Shown: one piece after another, positions 1 to 12,003 of the stretch | Layout: each line of letters opens with the position of its first letter | How positions within the stretch are numbered: position 1 is the first letter of the stretch | Assembly (NCBI GenBank): GCA_013398275.1 | Contig: VZSE01002702.1 | Span: 62,001 to 126,000, forward strand | Direction of reading: 5' to 3' | From: Promerops cafer | Taxonomy: Eukaryota; Chordata; Aves; Passeriformes; Nectariniidae | Length of the DNA stretch: 64,000 nt | Translations under genes and position numbers: made by a program | The notes under the pieces: model-generated | The model's input: the letters and a program-made list of their open reading frames with translations, nothing else | The model's database searches: none | What the model was told of the DNA's origin: nothing

Positions 1-562
1 AAATCTCATGGACTTGTCCCTAACCACAGAATTGTCCCCATTCCCTCTTCTATAAAACATTGGAGACCAGAAGTGAGTGGGAAGACTGGATTTTGGATTA
101 TTGTCCTGAAAGTTTGTTTTGAAACCCCTGTAGACAATCTCTACTTCTTGTAAAAACACCATTCATCATAACTTCTCTTGTTGCCACCAGCCTGGTTCAG
201 CATTCTTCCAGAGGCAGCTGAACTCAGTGCCTGAGAAGAGGAATGTGTTTAACAGCATGTTTAGGTAACATTGCCACAGCCACCCAAAGACTGGTCTTGT
301 AACTGACTGAAGGGGAGGGAATGTCTGTGGAAAGGCTCACAGAGACCATGTGCAGTCAGGAAGCCCTGCAGAGGCTGTCAGGACACATAGGTGGGAGACA
401 GTCATTGATACGGGACAAGATTATTGAATGAGGGGGTGAAGACCATGGTTGCAATAGGTGAGGAGAAAGTAGTTCATGCAGAGGGAGCCCAAGGCTGCTG
501 AAAATGATTCAGCCTGTTTGGAACTCCAGAGAGCTGGCAAAGTAATTGAAAGGTTCCCACTG

Positions 563-582
563 CTCTCTCTCTCTCTCTCTCT
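563..582. repeat. (CT)10 microsatellite
   Basis: Ten perfect CT units within the first visible ME3 intron. Confidence 0.95.
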
Positions 583-1369
583 CCGCACTTTCTTCAGGCA
601 ACTCTTTCCAGCGTGTTGTACCCCTATCCTTGTCCCTTGTCTGTTTCCACTTCACTGAAGTGTTTTTCAAAATGTGGAGACAAGCACAGATTGGTTTGTG
701 GGCGTACAGAGAGAAGAGCTGGTGTATTGGTCCTGGTCTGAGGTTCCACACAGGCTGGACAATGGGATGGACACTGTTGGTGTTGTGAGGCTGTAACACA
801 GTTTCTACATTGCAGTGAGTGAAAAAGGATTTAGCTCCTTTTCATTAGAAAAACAGTCAGCACTCCTTGTTCCATATCTCCAGTCTTCTCTCTCTCTCTT
901 TTCCTCACATTTCCTAAGAAAAATGTGTATGCACTGGCTCTAACAACCATGAGAGACTTTTATGGGCATGAGGTAAAATGTCAGGCCCACAGAAGTTAAC
1001 AGCAAACCTCATGTTAATTTATGAACATCAGGCTTTCCGCTCCTGTCAAAGGTGATTTAGATTTAAGTCTGTTGAAATTCCCTGATTTACCAGGAGAAGC
1101 TCGAAGGAAGAGGTGGAGTTGTCCAAAAGAAAGAGGTTGACCTGGTGAAGGAAATACAAGAGAATGTGTTCTCCTTTGATCTGGCATAAGTCTATGCTGC
1201 TGCCACAAGAAACAACCCCACCTCAAACAAAAAATGCCAAAGACAGGGAGGAGGGAGAAGAATTATTTAGAATAATGAATACCAGGATGTAAATTTGAGG
1301 GGAAATGATGCTGACTATCATGAAAACCTTGGACAGCAGTATCCATTGGGCTGTGGAACAGCCATGGAC

Positions 1370-1995
1370 TGTGCTCAGAAAGGCAACTGTGTCCTGGGCT
1401 GTATACAAAACAGTGTGGCCAGCAGGGCAAGAGAGATGATTCTCCCCTCTGTCTGCTCCAGTGAGACCCACCTGGAATGCTGTGTCCAGCTCTGGGGCCC
1501 CCAACACAAGAAGGACATGAACCTGTTGTAGAGAGTTTGGAGAAGGCCACAAAGATGCTCAGATGGCTGGAGATCCTCTCCTGTGAAGACAAGGCTGAGA
1601 GAGCTGGAGTTGTTCAGCCTGGAGAAGGGAAGGTTCCAGGGACACGTTATAGCACCTGCAGGACCAGCAGTGCTGGAGAGTGGCTTGCACGAGGGCATGT
1701 AGTAATAGGATAAGCAGTGGTTTTAAACTGAAAGAGGGTAGGTTTAGATTGGATGTAAGAAGTTTCTGACTGTGAGGGTTATGAGGCACTGGCATATGTT
1801 GCCAAGAGAAGCTATGGATTCCTCATCCCTGGAAGTGTTCAAGGCTAGATTGGATGGGGCTCTGAGCAACCTGGTGTAGAGGAAGGTATTCCTGCCCATG
1901 GCAAGAGGTTTGCCATGATTAAATGGTTTGCCATGGTTAGATTATCTTTAAGGTCCCCTTCAGACCAAACGGTTCCGTGATCCTATGATTCTACT
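1370..1995 (+). mobile_element. CR1 LINE 3' fragment
   Basis: The start encodes a decayed CR1 ORF2 C-terminus, with peptide pieces AQKGNCVLGCIQNSVASRA and VQLWGPQHKKDMNLL in one frame. Frameshifts then lead into GGTTTTAAACTGAAAGAGGG and the LINE 3' end, finishing near TTCCGTGATCCTATGATTCT. The fragment is 5'-truncated and broken. Positions 1-1369 hold no recognised feature apart from the CT repeat. Confidence 0.9.
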
Positions 1996-4900
1996 ACCTA
2001 ATTATGGAAGAATTCATATAAAAGCTGCTATTTTCTTTATTTGCTGCAATTTGTGGCAAAAGTTAGATTTTTTTTATTAGGTGGATTCGCTAAAAGTATA
2101 CCAAATTATATTTCATTTATCTGGAAGCTGATTTCTCTAGTGTTGTCAAAATAATCTTTCTTTTCTTTGTCAAACTTTATTCTAATTCTGTGTTCATTCT
2201 TCGGGCTCCCTGCAGTGCACTTTAAAAGGGAAGGTGTGGGTCCTAGAAGAATTTGCACAGCACAGGAAGGAAATATAATCAGGGTAGGACTTAAATTAAC
2301 TTCCATGGGGATTTTGATCTCACCTTAACCTCTGCACTATCAAGTAAAACAGAATACATTGTGTGCTTGGCAGTGGAACAGATAAGGGCTCCTTGGTCAA
2401 AATCAACAGAGCAACAGCACTGATTGACCATCTCAGCGTGTTTATCTTTGTAATCCTGTAATCTTCCAGTTACTGAGATACTTCCACAATCCAGCACACA
2501 GTCAGGTGTAGGACTGAACCTCCAAAAAGGCAGAGGAGAATCAGGGCCGAGTCACATTTTCCTGCACTTAAAATTGTTTTTGAACAAAGAATATCAAACC
2601 CCTTGAGCATGATGAGCTTAAACGCAGCAAACGTTACTGAATTTGGAAAATGCCCACTCTTGCTGATTGGTGGAATCCCTGCATGGTGGAAACTTATGTC
2701 TCACCTCAGTGCCTGGTCTTTACCCAACTGCATCTGTAAATTTATTTGTGGGTGACAGAAAGCAGTCTGGTCTTTCCCTCTCCCTCCTGCACATTAGCAA
2801 GAAGGGAGATCTGGGGTAAGCCAGAGTCAGACCCCATTGTGAAGACCTGCTTGGCTCTTACCCAGTCCTTAGCTCCAGCAGGCTGATCCTTAACACAGAG
2901 AGACCTTCTCAGAGGTCCTCCTAAACAGTATTGAAACACCACTGATGGGAAGGACACTGGGAAATTTGGGGTTGTCAAGTTTTAAGATATAAGGAGGATT
3001 TAATCCCCAAATTATGCTATGACTTGGCAGTTACCTGGTTCAACCAGAGAATCCAGTCCTGAGAATCCAGTAGGGAAAAGCAGCTCATGACAAGTCAAGA
3101 GTAACATGGGTCTGCTTGCCTCTTGCCTTAATCCTCAAATGTGGGTAGCAGAGATCCACTGGGGACCTGATTCCAACCCTCTGTCTTTTCACATTGCTGC
3201 ATAATGACCAATAACAATAGGTACTGAGCTGGTCTTTCTCCCCCTGGAGACGAAGAAAGGATATTTATTCTTTAGGCTGATGCCTGACTAGCAGAACCAA
3301 TAAATCCAGGATTCCTCCTGGTTTCTGTCCACTGTCCCCTAACATTTCGTATCTGTGAAACCTTATGTTGCTTTCCACATCCCCTTCATCCTTTTTTCAT
3401 ATCCACCTGTGCTTCACCGTAGCCACCCACACCAGCTTGTGCTCCTCCCCTTCCCTCACCTCTTCCTTAGGGAGCAGTGAGCACAGCCTTCAGTGCTCTG
3501 CTTGCTGTCTCCTCTGATTTCCTATCTGTGCCTTTTTGATCCTGCCCCATAACCATTCTGTTTTTTCATTTGGTTTCCTCTGCAGTCACCTTTTTTCCTC
3601 CTTTTGTCTTACTTATTCCTGCAGCCCAGGAAAGCTCTAAGGCTTTGCTAGTGAGGGCTGAGTAGGTACTAGAGTAGGTACTAGGTGGGAAGCAGCGCAT
3701 GTTGTGTGCAGCTGCAAACTGTGTTTTCGGGCAGCTGTCAGAATAATTGTCAGAGCAAGGTCTATGTTCCCCTCCCCAGAGGACATGAACCCCTTCATCT
3801 TTTATCTTTATCTCAACAGTAATTTTCATAAAAGGGTATGGGAACAAACATCTTTGAGACCTTTGCCTTCCTGATAAATTTGTTTAAATGAGCTAGCAGG
3901 TAAAAGAGGACACAGTATAATTGCCCTTTTCCTGGAAAAAAAAAACTGCTAAAAATAGTGGTGGATGTTAATAATTTGGCAGATAAGAGATGGATCCAAA
4001 AGGATCCATGCTTTAGGCTGTGGTCTGGACCTTCCTGCTGTGGCAGGGGTGGACTATGCCAAAGCACGGGGAGAGCTACAGCTTGCACTCGTATGTGCTC
4101 ACTTAAATCTCTCTGTTCCTGATCTTCAGCAGTTTCCTACAGCTTAGCAGCTTTCCATCCCTTGGGATCATGGAGATTTCCCAGTCCGGGTTTAGGGGGG
4201 TTGGGTGGATAGTGAATATTTCATTATTGTACCTTGGAGCCTGCATTTTCTGGCTTTCACAGTGAATTTTGGGTTTCCTACCTAAAATATAAGGGGACAA
4301 CATTAAGGACATTTATAGTAGTAATGAAATTATTCATGTTGCAGATAATTTGAAATTAAATCTCTTACTGTACTTAAATTACAGATATATTGCCTTATAA
4401 GTCTCTGTATAGATTTCACTAATAGTTGATTGTGCTTGGTTTCTGTTATTTTTTCATTGTTACCTCAGGGTACTGGTCAGCAGCCTACAATTTACAAAGA
4501 AAATACCTAAAACAATGAAAATTTCTTTGCCTTTATTATAAACAAATCTGGAAAAAAAAATAGCTGATGAATCATCACAGAGATTTTGTCCAATCTGACG
4601 ATTAATTATACTGTATTTAGACAAATCAGTGCATGCTAGCACATACTTTCTCTCCAAAGTCTGTAGCCCACAGGCATTTGTAATCTCAAGCTCCCTAAAA
4701 CAGCCAAGCAATTTCAAAGTTTATTTTGTTGTTCTGAAGCCTTTTGTCCTGTTCTGGCAGAGACCAGAACCAAAAAAAGTCAACAGTGGGGGTGCAGCTG
4801 GTGGAAATGTCCCTAAAGGCTCATATTGCTCAACCTGTCAATTTTGTATATGAGTTTTGAAAGTGAAAATAAATAAAACCAAATGTAGGCCCTTACTGTA

Positions 4901-7169
4901 GCCACATTTTATTTCATCTCTAGCAGACACTGGCCTTAAATCCAGAGTGACTCCTCCAGCCTGTTCCTCTGGCACAGCAGTGAGAGTTTTCTGCGGTTAG
5001 TACACAACAAAAGCCAAATCCATCATCTGATCCCTCCCTTGTGTGCCCTTTTGCAGCCTTGGGCTGCCAAAATACCTACCAGTCAGCTGGGCTTGGGGCA
5101 TAATTCAGCCAGACTGCAGAGAGCACAGTGCGGTGTGCAGCAGCAGTCAGCATCCTTCCACCATGACAAGCCAACTTGGTTTTTCATTTCCTGAGTGTGA
5201 AAATAATTTTGACATGTGGATTTCAGCGTTAGTCTGAGACAGTCTTGCTCCAGGTTTTCTGAGAGCTTCATGCCTTTGTGTAAGGAATGGCTGTGATCAC
5301 TGCAGAAGGTCAGCTTGTGCCATGCCTGTCTGTGCCATTTTCTGTCCAACCTTATGACTCACTGTAGGTTTCTGGCTGCTGTCTCACAATTTTTTCATGG
5401 CTGTCCAATGGCAGCCTGGTGCAGGCTGGGATGCTGGCAAAGATCTGACTCATCTCTTTTGTTTGTTGCTTTTTTTAAGCAATGATTTCCCATGGACTTC
5501 CTATGTCTTCTAAGGGAAGTTCAGGCCAAATTAAGTTAAAACACTCGAGGATTTTTATGTGAGTAGAATTTCATCACCTTCAGGTTGTAAGTGGAGACAC
5601 TTAACCTTTATTAGTATTCCAAGAATGAGCCATTCCTATCCAGATAAGAAAACTTACTCATGATGCCTGCTTGTCTGATATAAGTATTGGGAATATGTGC
5701 ATTTTCTTAACGTTAATTTACATGGTAGTTTTTATCGTCTCCTCACTTGTGGATTAAGTTCCCTTCATAGCACCCATTCTAGAAATTAGTAAGTGCAAAG
5801 AAAATTAAACAAAGCCTGAGTTTTGTTACCTCTAGTCTTGCAGTTCACTGAACTGGTATGGCAGCACACACACAAGGAGCCAGACTTCCTTGGCTGGCTG
5901 AGAAGTATCTGGAGAATTAGGGACCTTAGCTACCATTTAAATTTACTTCCCTCCATCAGTTCCTCTTCTCAGGAACAAGTAATTATATAAGGCAAAGCCT
6001 GGTAGCCCATCAAAGAAGACACCTCTTTTCTGAATAAACAAGGCTGATGGACTGATCTCTGTGCAGAAAGCATGTGGAACTTGCAGCTGAGGTTTTTTGT
6101 GTTCTTCCTGCTGTATGCCAAACCCTGAGCAAGCCTGACCACTGCAAGTGTCAGTAAATATTGGATAATGCTGTACAAATACAATCCTCCCTTACTGAGC
6201 AAGTATCTTATTCTTCAGAGAGAAGTCCTTTGGAGGAGTCAGTGAGGAGAAGAAGGATGAAGCTGCAATAGTTGAGTGGGAGGGGTTGTGTTTTTCAACT
6301 CCTGTCAACTTAGGAGCTTTTGAGGTCCTTCTGGTGGTTTCTCTTTTCCTCCACAGATCATAAATATGCAATCATTTTCAATCTCAGCTAGTAAGGGAAG
6401 TTCATGCGAATCAAAGAGTGATGTCCTTTTGCTTCATGCTAGTGAACGTATCAGTGATCCAGTGCCATCATTTGTTCTGCTCTTTTGTGGCTTTTGACCA
6501 GTGTGATGTGAATCCTGGTGGGTATAATTGCTGACTGTTACTCATATATGGTAAGTGTAAAGAGGCCATTAATTTTATAGATGTAAACAGGTAACTGAAG
6601 TCATAGGAATGCTGCCCAAACCCACAGCACAGGACAAGACTGGAAGAAGAGCACAGCAATGGCCAGAGAGGTTTTACAGGGAGCTTGATGAAGCAAAGGC
6701 ATTGCTTACATTTGATTGCAGTGGATTTCTGTTTGATTTCATGTCAGAGGCATCAGTGGGGCAAGACTACACCAGGAGGGTTGCAAACGTAGCCGCAGCA
6801 GCATTGGTGACTGCCAAGGAAAAGCCATTAGGAGAGGGAGAGAGACTTCTGGGTAGGAGGGAAGTGAGGAGAGATTTAGAGCTGTGAGGAAAGATTGCAT
6901 AATGTTTTTCACTCCCCTCTGTGCTTTGGGGAATGAATATTCTCTGTAAACAAACAATAGCACTTTAGAGATAGCACTGCTGGCTCCACTGTTGTTTCTA
7001 ATGGGAAATAGCTCACAAGTCAGCATTGCTAACCAGGACTGTCAGAAAGGGGAACACTACTTAGCCTTTTTAAAGAAGTAACTTGTTACTAAATGAAAGG
7101 ATTAAAGGATATTTCTTTTTTCTAATATCTGAGATATGTTAAAACTAATTCCTTCCCAAATGTCTGAAA
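1996..7169. other. ME3 intron sequence, no gene seen
   Basis: AT-rich non-coding sequence without convincing exons. The only regularity noted is a perfect 12-bp tandem pair GAGTAGGTACTA at 3660-3683. I searched by eye for the missing ME3 exon encoding the segment before GLFITIHD and did not find it here. Confidence 0.6.
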
Positions 7170-7500
7170 GAATCATAGAATCATGGAATGGTTTGGGTTA
7201 GAAGGGACCTTAATGATTATCTAGTTTCAACCTCCCTGGCATGGGCAGGGACACCTTCCACTGGATCAAATTGCTCAAACCCCCATCCAACCTGGCCTTG
7301 AACACTTCTAGGGATGGCAAGTCCCCAGACTCTCCAGGCAACATGTTGCAGTGCCTCTCTATCCTCACAGTAAAGAATTTATTTCTAATATCTAATCTAA
7401 ACTTGCCCTGTTTCAGTTTGAAAGAGCTGTTATCCCTTGTCCTATCACTACATGTCCTTTGTCAAAAATACAGATGTTATTCCAAAAAGCCATCACCAGT
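7170..7500 (-). mobile_element. CR1 LINE 3' fragment
   Basis: Begins AATCATAGAATCATGGAATG (the reversed CR1 terminus), then GGTTTGGGTTAGAAGGGACC, and runs through the reversed end of ORF2 to CAGTTTGAAAGAGCTGTTAT. The right boundary is approximate. Confidence 0.9.
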
Positions 7501-8728
7501 ATCTAGTACTACTTCCTCTGGGCATCAAATGTGCCATGTTTTCTTTGTCTCTGATCTTTTTCTATAATGAGCCTTGTAGTTAAGGGATTGTTGTCATTGT
7601 GGGACTTTCAGAATGCCATGAGTATGGCCAAGATCTAACCAGTACTGGGGCTCAGAGTGGGATTCTTCTTATGGCTCACGTCGTACGCTGTGTAGCTTTA
7701 TAAGTCCTGGAGTACTGCCATGAACTCAGTCAGTATAAAACCAGAAAAGATAATGTCCCTGGCCTAGGGATGAGAAAAGGTCTTGTGGGTATATACTCAA
7801 GCCCTTTGATGGATTCTGCAGTGACCTGCAGTTTGCTAGACCCTGCAGTCCAGTTTGGGCAGTTTGACTGGACTTGCTGACATCCAGACAGAAATACTGC
7901 CTCAGTGACAAATTAAGAAGCTGTAACTCTCCTTGAAGTTTCCTGGACTCTTACAGACGTGCTCAGTGGCACAATAAAATCTAGTCTGACTTCCACCTTA
8001 ACTAAAGGCAGCTGTAGTGAAACCTGTGACGTTAATGGACTGAATATGAGACTGCAGCTCTGAAACCCTAATGAATGCAGGCTGAAGCACTCCCTGCTTT
8101 TAATTACCCCCACGAAGCTAGCAGCTCTCTGAAGGTTACTATTTAACCAGAAATAATGGTGCAGCATCTACATTCTGGGTTGAAATTGCTGAGGCAGTTA
8201 ATTTTTACTAAGCTCTAGTTCTTGTAGTTTTGTCCCCATGCATGACTGAACCCATGCAGAATGGCAGGTTCCTGGGCACAGGTGAATTTTCTGGTCTGGA
8301 AAAACATTGTAGCTCTGCCCCACACAATGCCTGTGTTACATAACTGGATCAAAATTACTTACATTTTTAGCTTTACATTTTTATTGAATCCTTGTTATTG
8401 AGTGCCAAGGAGATTAAAGGAAAACTGCTTCATTTCTTTTTGTTTCTCTGAAGCAATTTATCAACTGTAATCCCAAATGAGTTGGAGGAGACATGGTGAT
8501 AAAGGCAGAATAAAGATGATGAAGGTTGCTGAGATTTCATTTCTCCTTCAGAAGGCTTAGGCTGCATCTTTTCCACAGAAAAATCAAGTTAATTTATTTT
8601 GTTGCCACTTGGATGTTTCTTATTTACTACTGGTCCACATAGGCCATTCTGTTCCTCTTAGTATTCAGAGCTCTACCTTGCTGTTCTCAAAGGCACAGAT
8701 AGGCTTTTTTTCCTGTTACCTCTCCTAT

Positions 8729-8960
8729 AATCATGGATCATAGAATGGTTTGGGTTGGAAATGAGGAGAGATCATGTAGTCCACCCCCTTGCCGTGGACA
8801 GGGACACATTCCACTAGACCATGTTGCTTGAGGTCATCCAGCCTGGCCTTGAATTCTTCCAGGGAAGGTGCATCCACAGTTTCTCTGGGCGACCTGTTCA
8901 AGTGCCTCACCACCCTTATAGTAAAGTGTTCATGTGTCCTTGAGACAAACCTGGCTGCTA
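8729..8960 (-). mobile_element. CR1 LINE 3' fragment
   Basis: Reversed CR1 end with ATCATAGAATGGTTTGGGTT. On the - strand it encodes the ORF2 tail HFTIRVVRHLNRSPRETVDA, then PSLEEFKARLDDL. The sequence beyond 8960 is no longer clearly CR1. Confidence 0.88.
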
Positions 8961-11927
8961 CTCTTCCCTGTTCACTCATCAGCAAAGCTTTTGCTGAGTT
9001 CAGTTTGTGGAGCTGGTCTGTTCCTTCTGCCTGTCTTGCAGAAGGGATTTTTGGACAGATAAACCCTTTGCCAGTTTGGGGCATGTTTATTTAACTAATT
9101 GGCCAGCTCATCTCTGTGGGTAAGTTGTTGTCAAGAGGGAGAGCACAACTCTCCTGGGGATCATACAAAATGAGGACATACCTGTGACCCCTGACTCTAA
9201 AGTCTGATGTGTCTGTTTCCCTTTGCATCTCAAAAATACCATGAATTTGCTCAACTGCCTGTCAGAATTGGTCATTGCATATTCCATCTGCAAAGGGATT
9301 TCCAGCTCATTACTACCAGGATCCCCTTCTGAATGCTTGAACACCTAATGGGAGGCCACAGAGCCTCAACCAGATTCAGGAACTTGCTTCAGCTGGTCAC
9401 CTAAAGGCATTGGAAATTTAGGTGTTTTGTTGAACCTGGGCCCTTGGCTCTCAGATTCAGCATTAGTGAAATACGAGGCTTGCTTAGATACATGCCCACT
9501 TCCTGATGTGCTTGTGTCACTTTCTCCACATGGATCACCATTTCTGCTCCTCCTGATGGTTTCCCTTGCAAAGCTGGTAGTGCCATTAGGGTGTTAGTCT
9601 AAAATAAGCCATCTGATTTTGCCTGAAGTAAAGTAAGGAGCAATTAGCATCAAATACATAATATTAAGGAAGGGAACACAAATTCTGAGAGGGCTGTTTC
9701 TCCATGCTTGGTTCTCAGTCACCAACCACTCTAAGCCAAGCCAGTCTGATGACAGCTGTGAGAGTCCTACTCCCAAGGAGCATAGTGAGAGTAGTCGTCA
9801 GATTTTGGAAGACCCAAGCTGAACTCTCTCTACTGGCAAATCCCAAGCAGGGATTGAAGACCAGCCCACTGCCCTTCCGATTCAAGGGTCAGAATCAAGG
9901 GGTATTGGGTAGCTGCCCTCTCTACTTTTATATTAAACAACTCTCAGTTCCATCGAGCTGCACGACCAGCAGTGGGTAGACAGCTGGGTTCAGCTTCTGC
10001 TGTGAGCTCAGGATGTTTTTCAAAGGTTAAATAGCCAATGGACTCCCTTCAGTACTGAAGAGATGTGAGTGTATGAGGCATACAGCTAGGCACTGAATAG
10101 ATGTCTTCATTATGTATGGAAAATGTTACCTTCAAACAATAGCATTCTTCCTAAAAGCATATCACAACCTGAAATATATGCAGTGATGTTACTAATTTGC
10201 ACTTTTAATTCCCTGTTAATAACTGCTTTCTAAACATAGATGGCAGCTGTACAGTATGCCCTTTTTATGAAGATTGACATCTGTGAATACTGCCTTTGAG
10301 GCAAGCCATGTGTATGTGATTAGTTCATTGGTTATTGGCACAGTGTTAAAGAATTACACTGAATAAATGAAATGTTATTTTCCTTTTTTGCCTTTCTGAT
10401 CTGTCTGTGTGATTGTGACTTGATCAGTGTTGAAGTCAGCACTTTTATTTTTCTTCTTTTCGAAGTAAAGGGCATTTTCATTAGGAATCCCACAGTTGAC
10501 TGTGGGAAGATATCTGTCCCCTAGAAGAGTCATGTGAGATTAGCCCTTGCCAGAGTGAGTAGCCCAATTATGTTTGATTATCCATCACTCTATGGCCTTA
10601 CAATGGAAGTTGTTTTCAAGCTTCTTCTCCCTAAAGCCCAAAGCCCAAACCATGACCGGATCTGAACTTTCTGGGACTGAGCAATAGTTGAGAGATGTAA
10701 GCAACAAAAATGCATCTCTCCATTTTTCCAACTGTTACTAATTGCTGGCACAACTCCTGCTTTTGTGGGCAGATAACAAGGCAAGGAAAAGGCCTGCATC
10801 CTTCTGCCAAGGGGAGTCCTCGAGTCAGAGCCCTTGATTTGCGCTGATTAGACAGCACTGTGAGCAACGTAAGCAATTTTCCCTGACACAGGTATAGAGG
10901 ACAGGTTGCTTCTTTTGGGGTTAGTGCAGCCTAAAAGGAACTTCAGCAAAATCCCAGAGTATCAGAGCACAGATCAGTCAGTGCAAATAATGCTGTCCTG
11001 GGTATTGAAAGAATCCCTGCTACAGATACTCTTTTTGATAACAACAGCAGAGAGGTGAAAAAATAAACCACAAATCTAAAACATGTTTCAGAAATGATCT
11101 CTTCCAGGTCCTAATTTTACTTAGAAAGAAGGCACTTTAGTTTAAACCCTGAAGACCTTTGCATTGAGAAGTGATTAACCTTAGTGCAATCAGCTATGTT
11201 ATTGTCCATATAAACACTTCACCCTGAAGTTACACCCAAACATTTAATTTTCTGTTTCACTTCTCATAATTTTTTATGATTTTTATTTGGTGAATGTCAA
11301 AAACTTGGATCAGATATTCATGGGAAAAAAAGAAACACTGTTACAAGGGCAGGTTTGGCTTGATCAAAGCAAATGTCATGGCAGATATTGATCCAGTTGG
11401 ATTGGAGTTCTGTGGACTAGAGAGGTGACCCAAAATACCTAGCTCTGGAGTAGCCATCCACATCATTGGCAATGGTAGGTGGGTGAGAAGGATCATGCTT
11501 TCACTGTCTGGATGGCCAGGAGCTATAAGCTCCTCAGGAAAGAATGTGTAACAAGGATTGTGGTAAAACCATCAGCCTCCACTGCATTTATCAAAATTGT
11601 TTTAACTAGAAAACTCTTCTGCACTAAGGCAAAGTTTGTTCCCTGAAGCAAAGATGTTTCACAAGTGTTAAATGTGCAACACTGGTGGCTGCTGAATGAA
11701 GTTGCCATTAAGAACGTTGAGCCTTTTGGTTTGAAAATGAGAGTTTACCTTGCTATTAGCAGTCCCTTAAGGTCTCAGTTTTGTATCAGTGAGTTGCCTG
11801 GTTATATACTCAGCAGCTCACATCCCTCCATTTTCAAGTTCACCTGTTTTCTTTTATCTCAGAGTTACTAGCTTTATTACAAGGCTTATTTTTCTTCTCT
11901 TTCTTTCCTTTTCTTTTACTCTCTTAG
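8961..11927. other. ME3 intron sequence before exon A, no gene seen
   Basis: No coding exon, RNA gene or repeat was recognised. The last 60 bases form the pyrimidine-rich acceptor region of ME3 exon A. Confidence 0.6.
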
Positions 11928-12003
11928 GGGATTGTTTATCACCATCCACGATAGAGGCCATATTGCAACAATGCTAAACTCTTGGCCTGAAGAAAATGTT
12001 AAG
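11928..12003 (+). CDS. ME3: ME3 coding exon A (first visible)
   Basis: The acceptor is a pyrimidine-rich tract ending CTCTTAG at 11927, and the donor is AAG|GTATGT at 12004. The first base completes an Arg codon from an exon outside the window. The remaining 25 codons read GLFITIHDRGHIATMLNSWP and then EENVK. This is the conserved malic-enzyme segment just before the malate-binding domain. The open frame runs on past the donor, but the sequence there is no longer malic-enzyme-like. Confidence 0.95.

Noticed and set aside
1..11927. Upstream ME3 exons encoding the segment with the catalytic Tyr
   Set aside because: I looked for the coding equivalents of the conserved motifs preceding GLFITIHD and found none, so no exon is called. 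A tool-based search could still find a diverged one.
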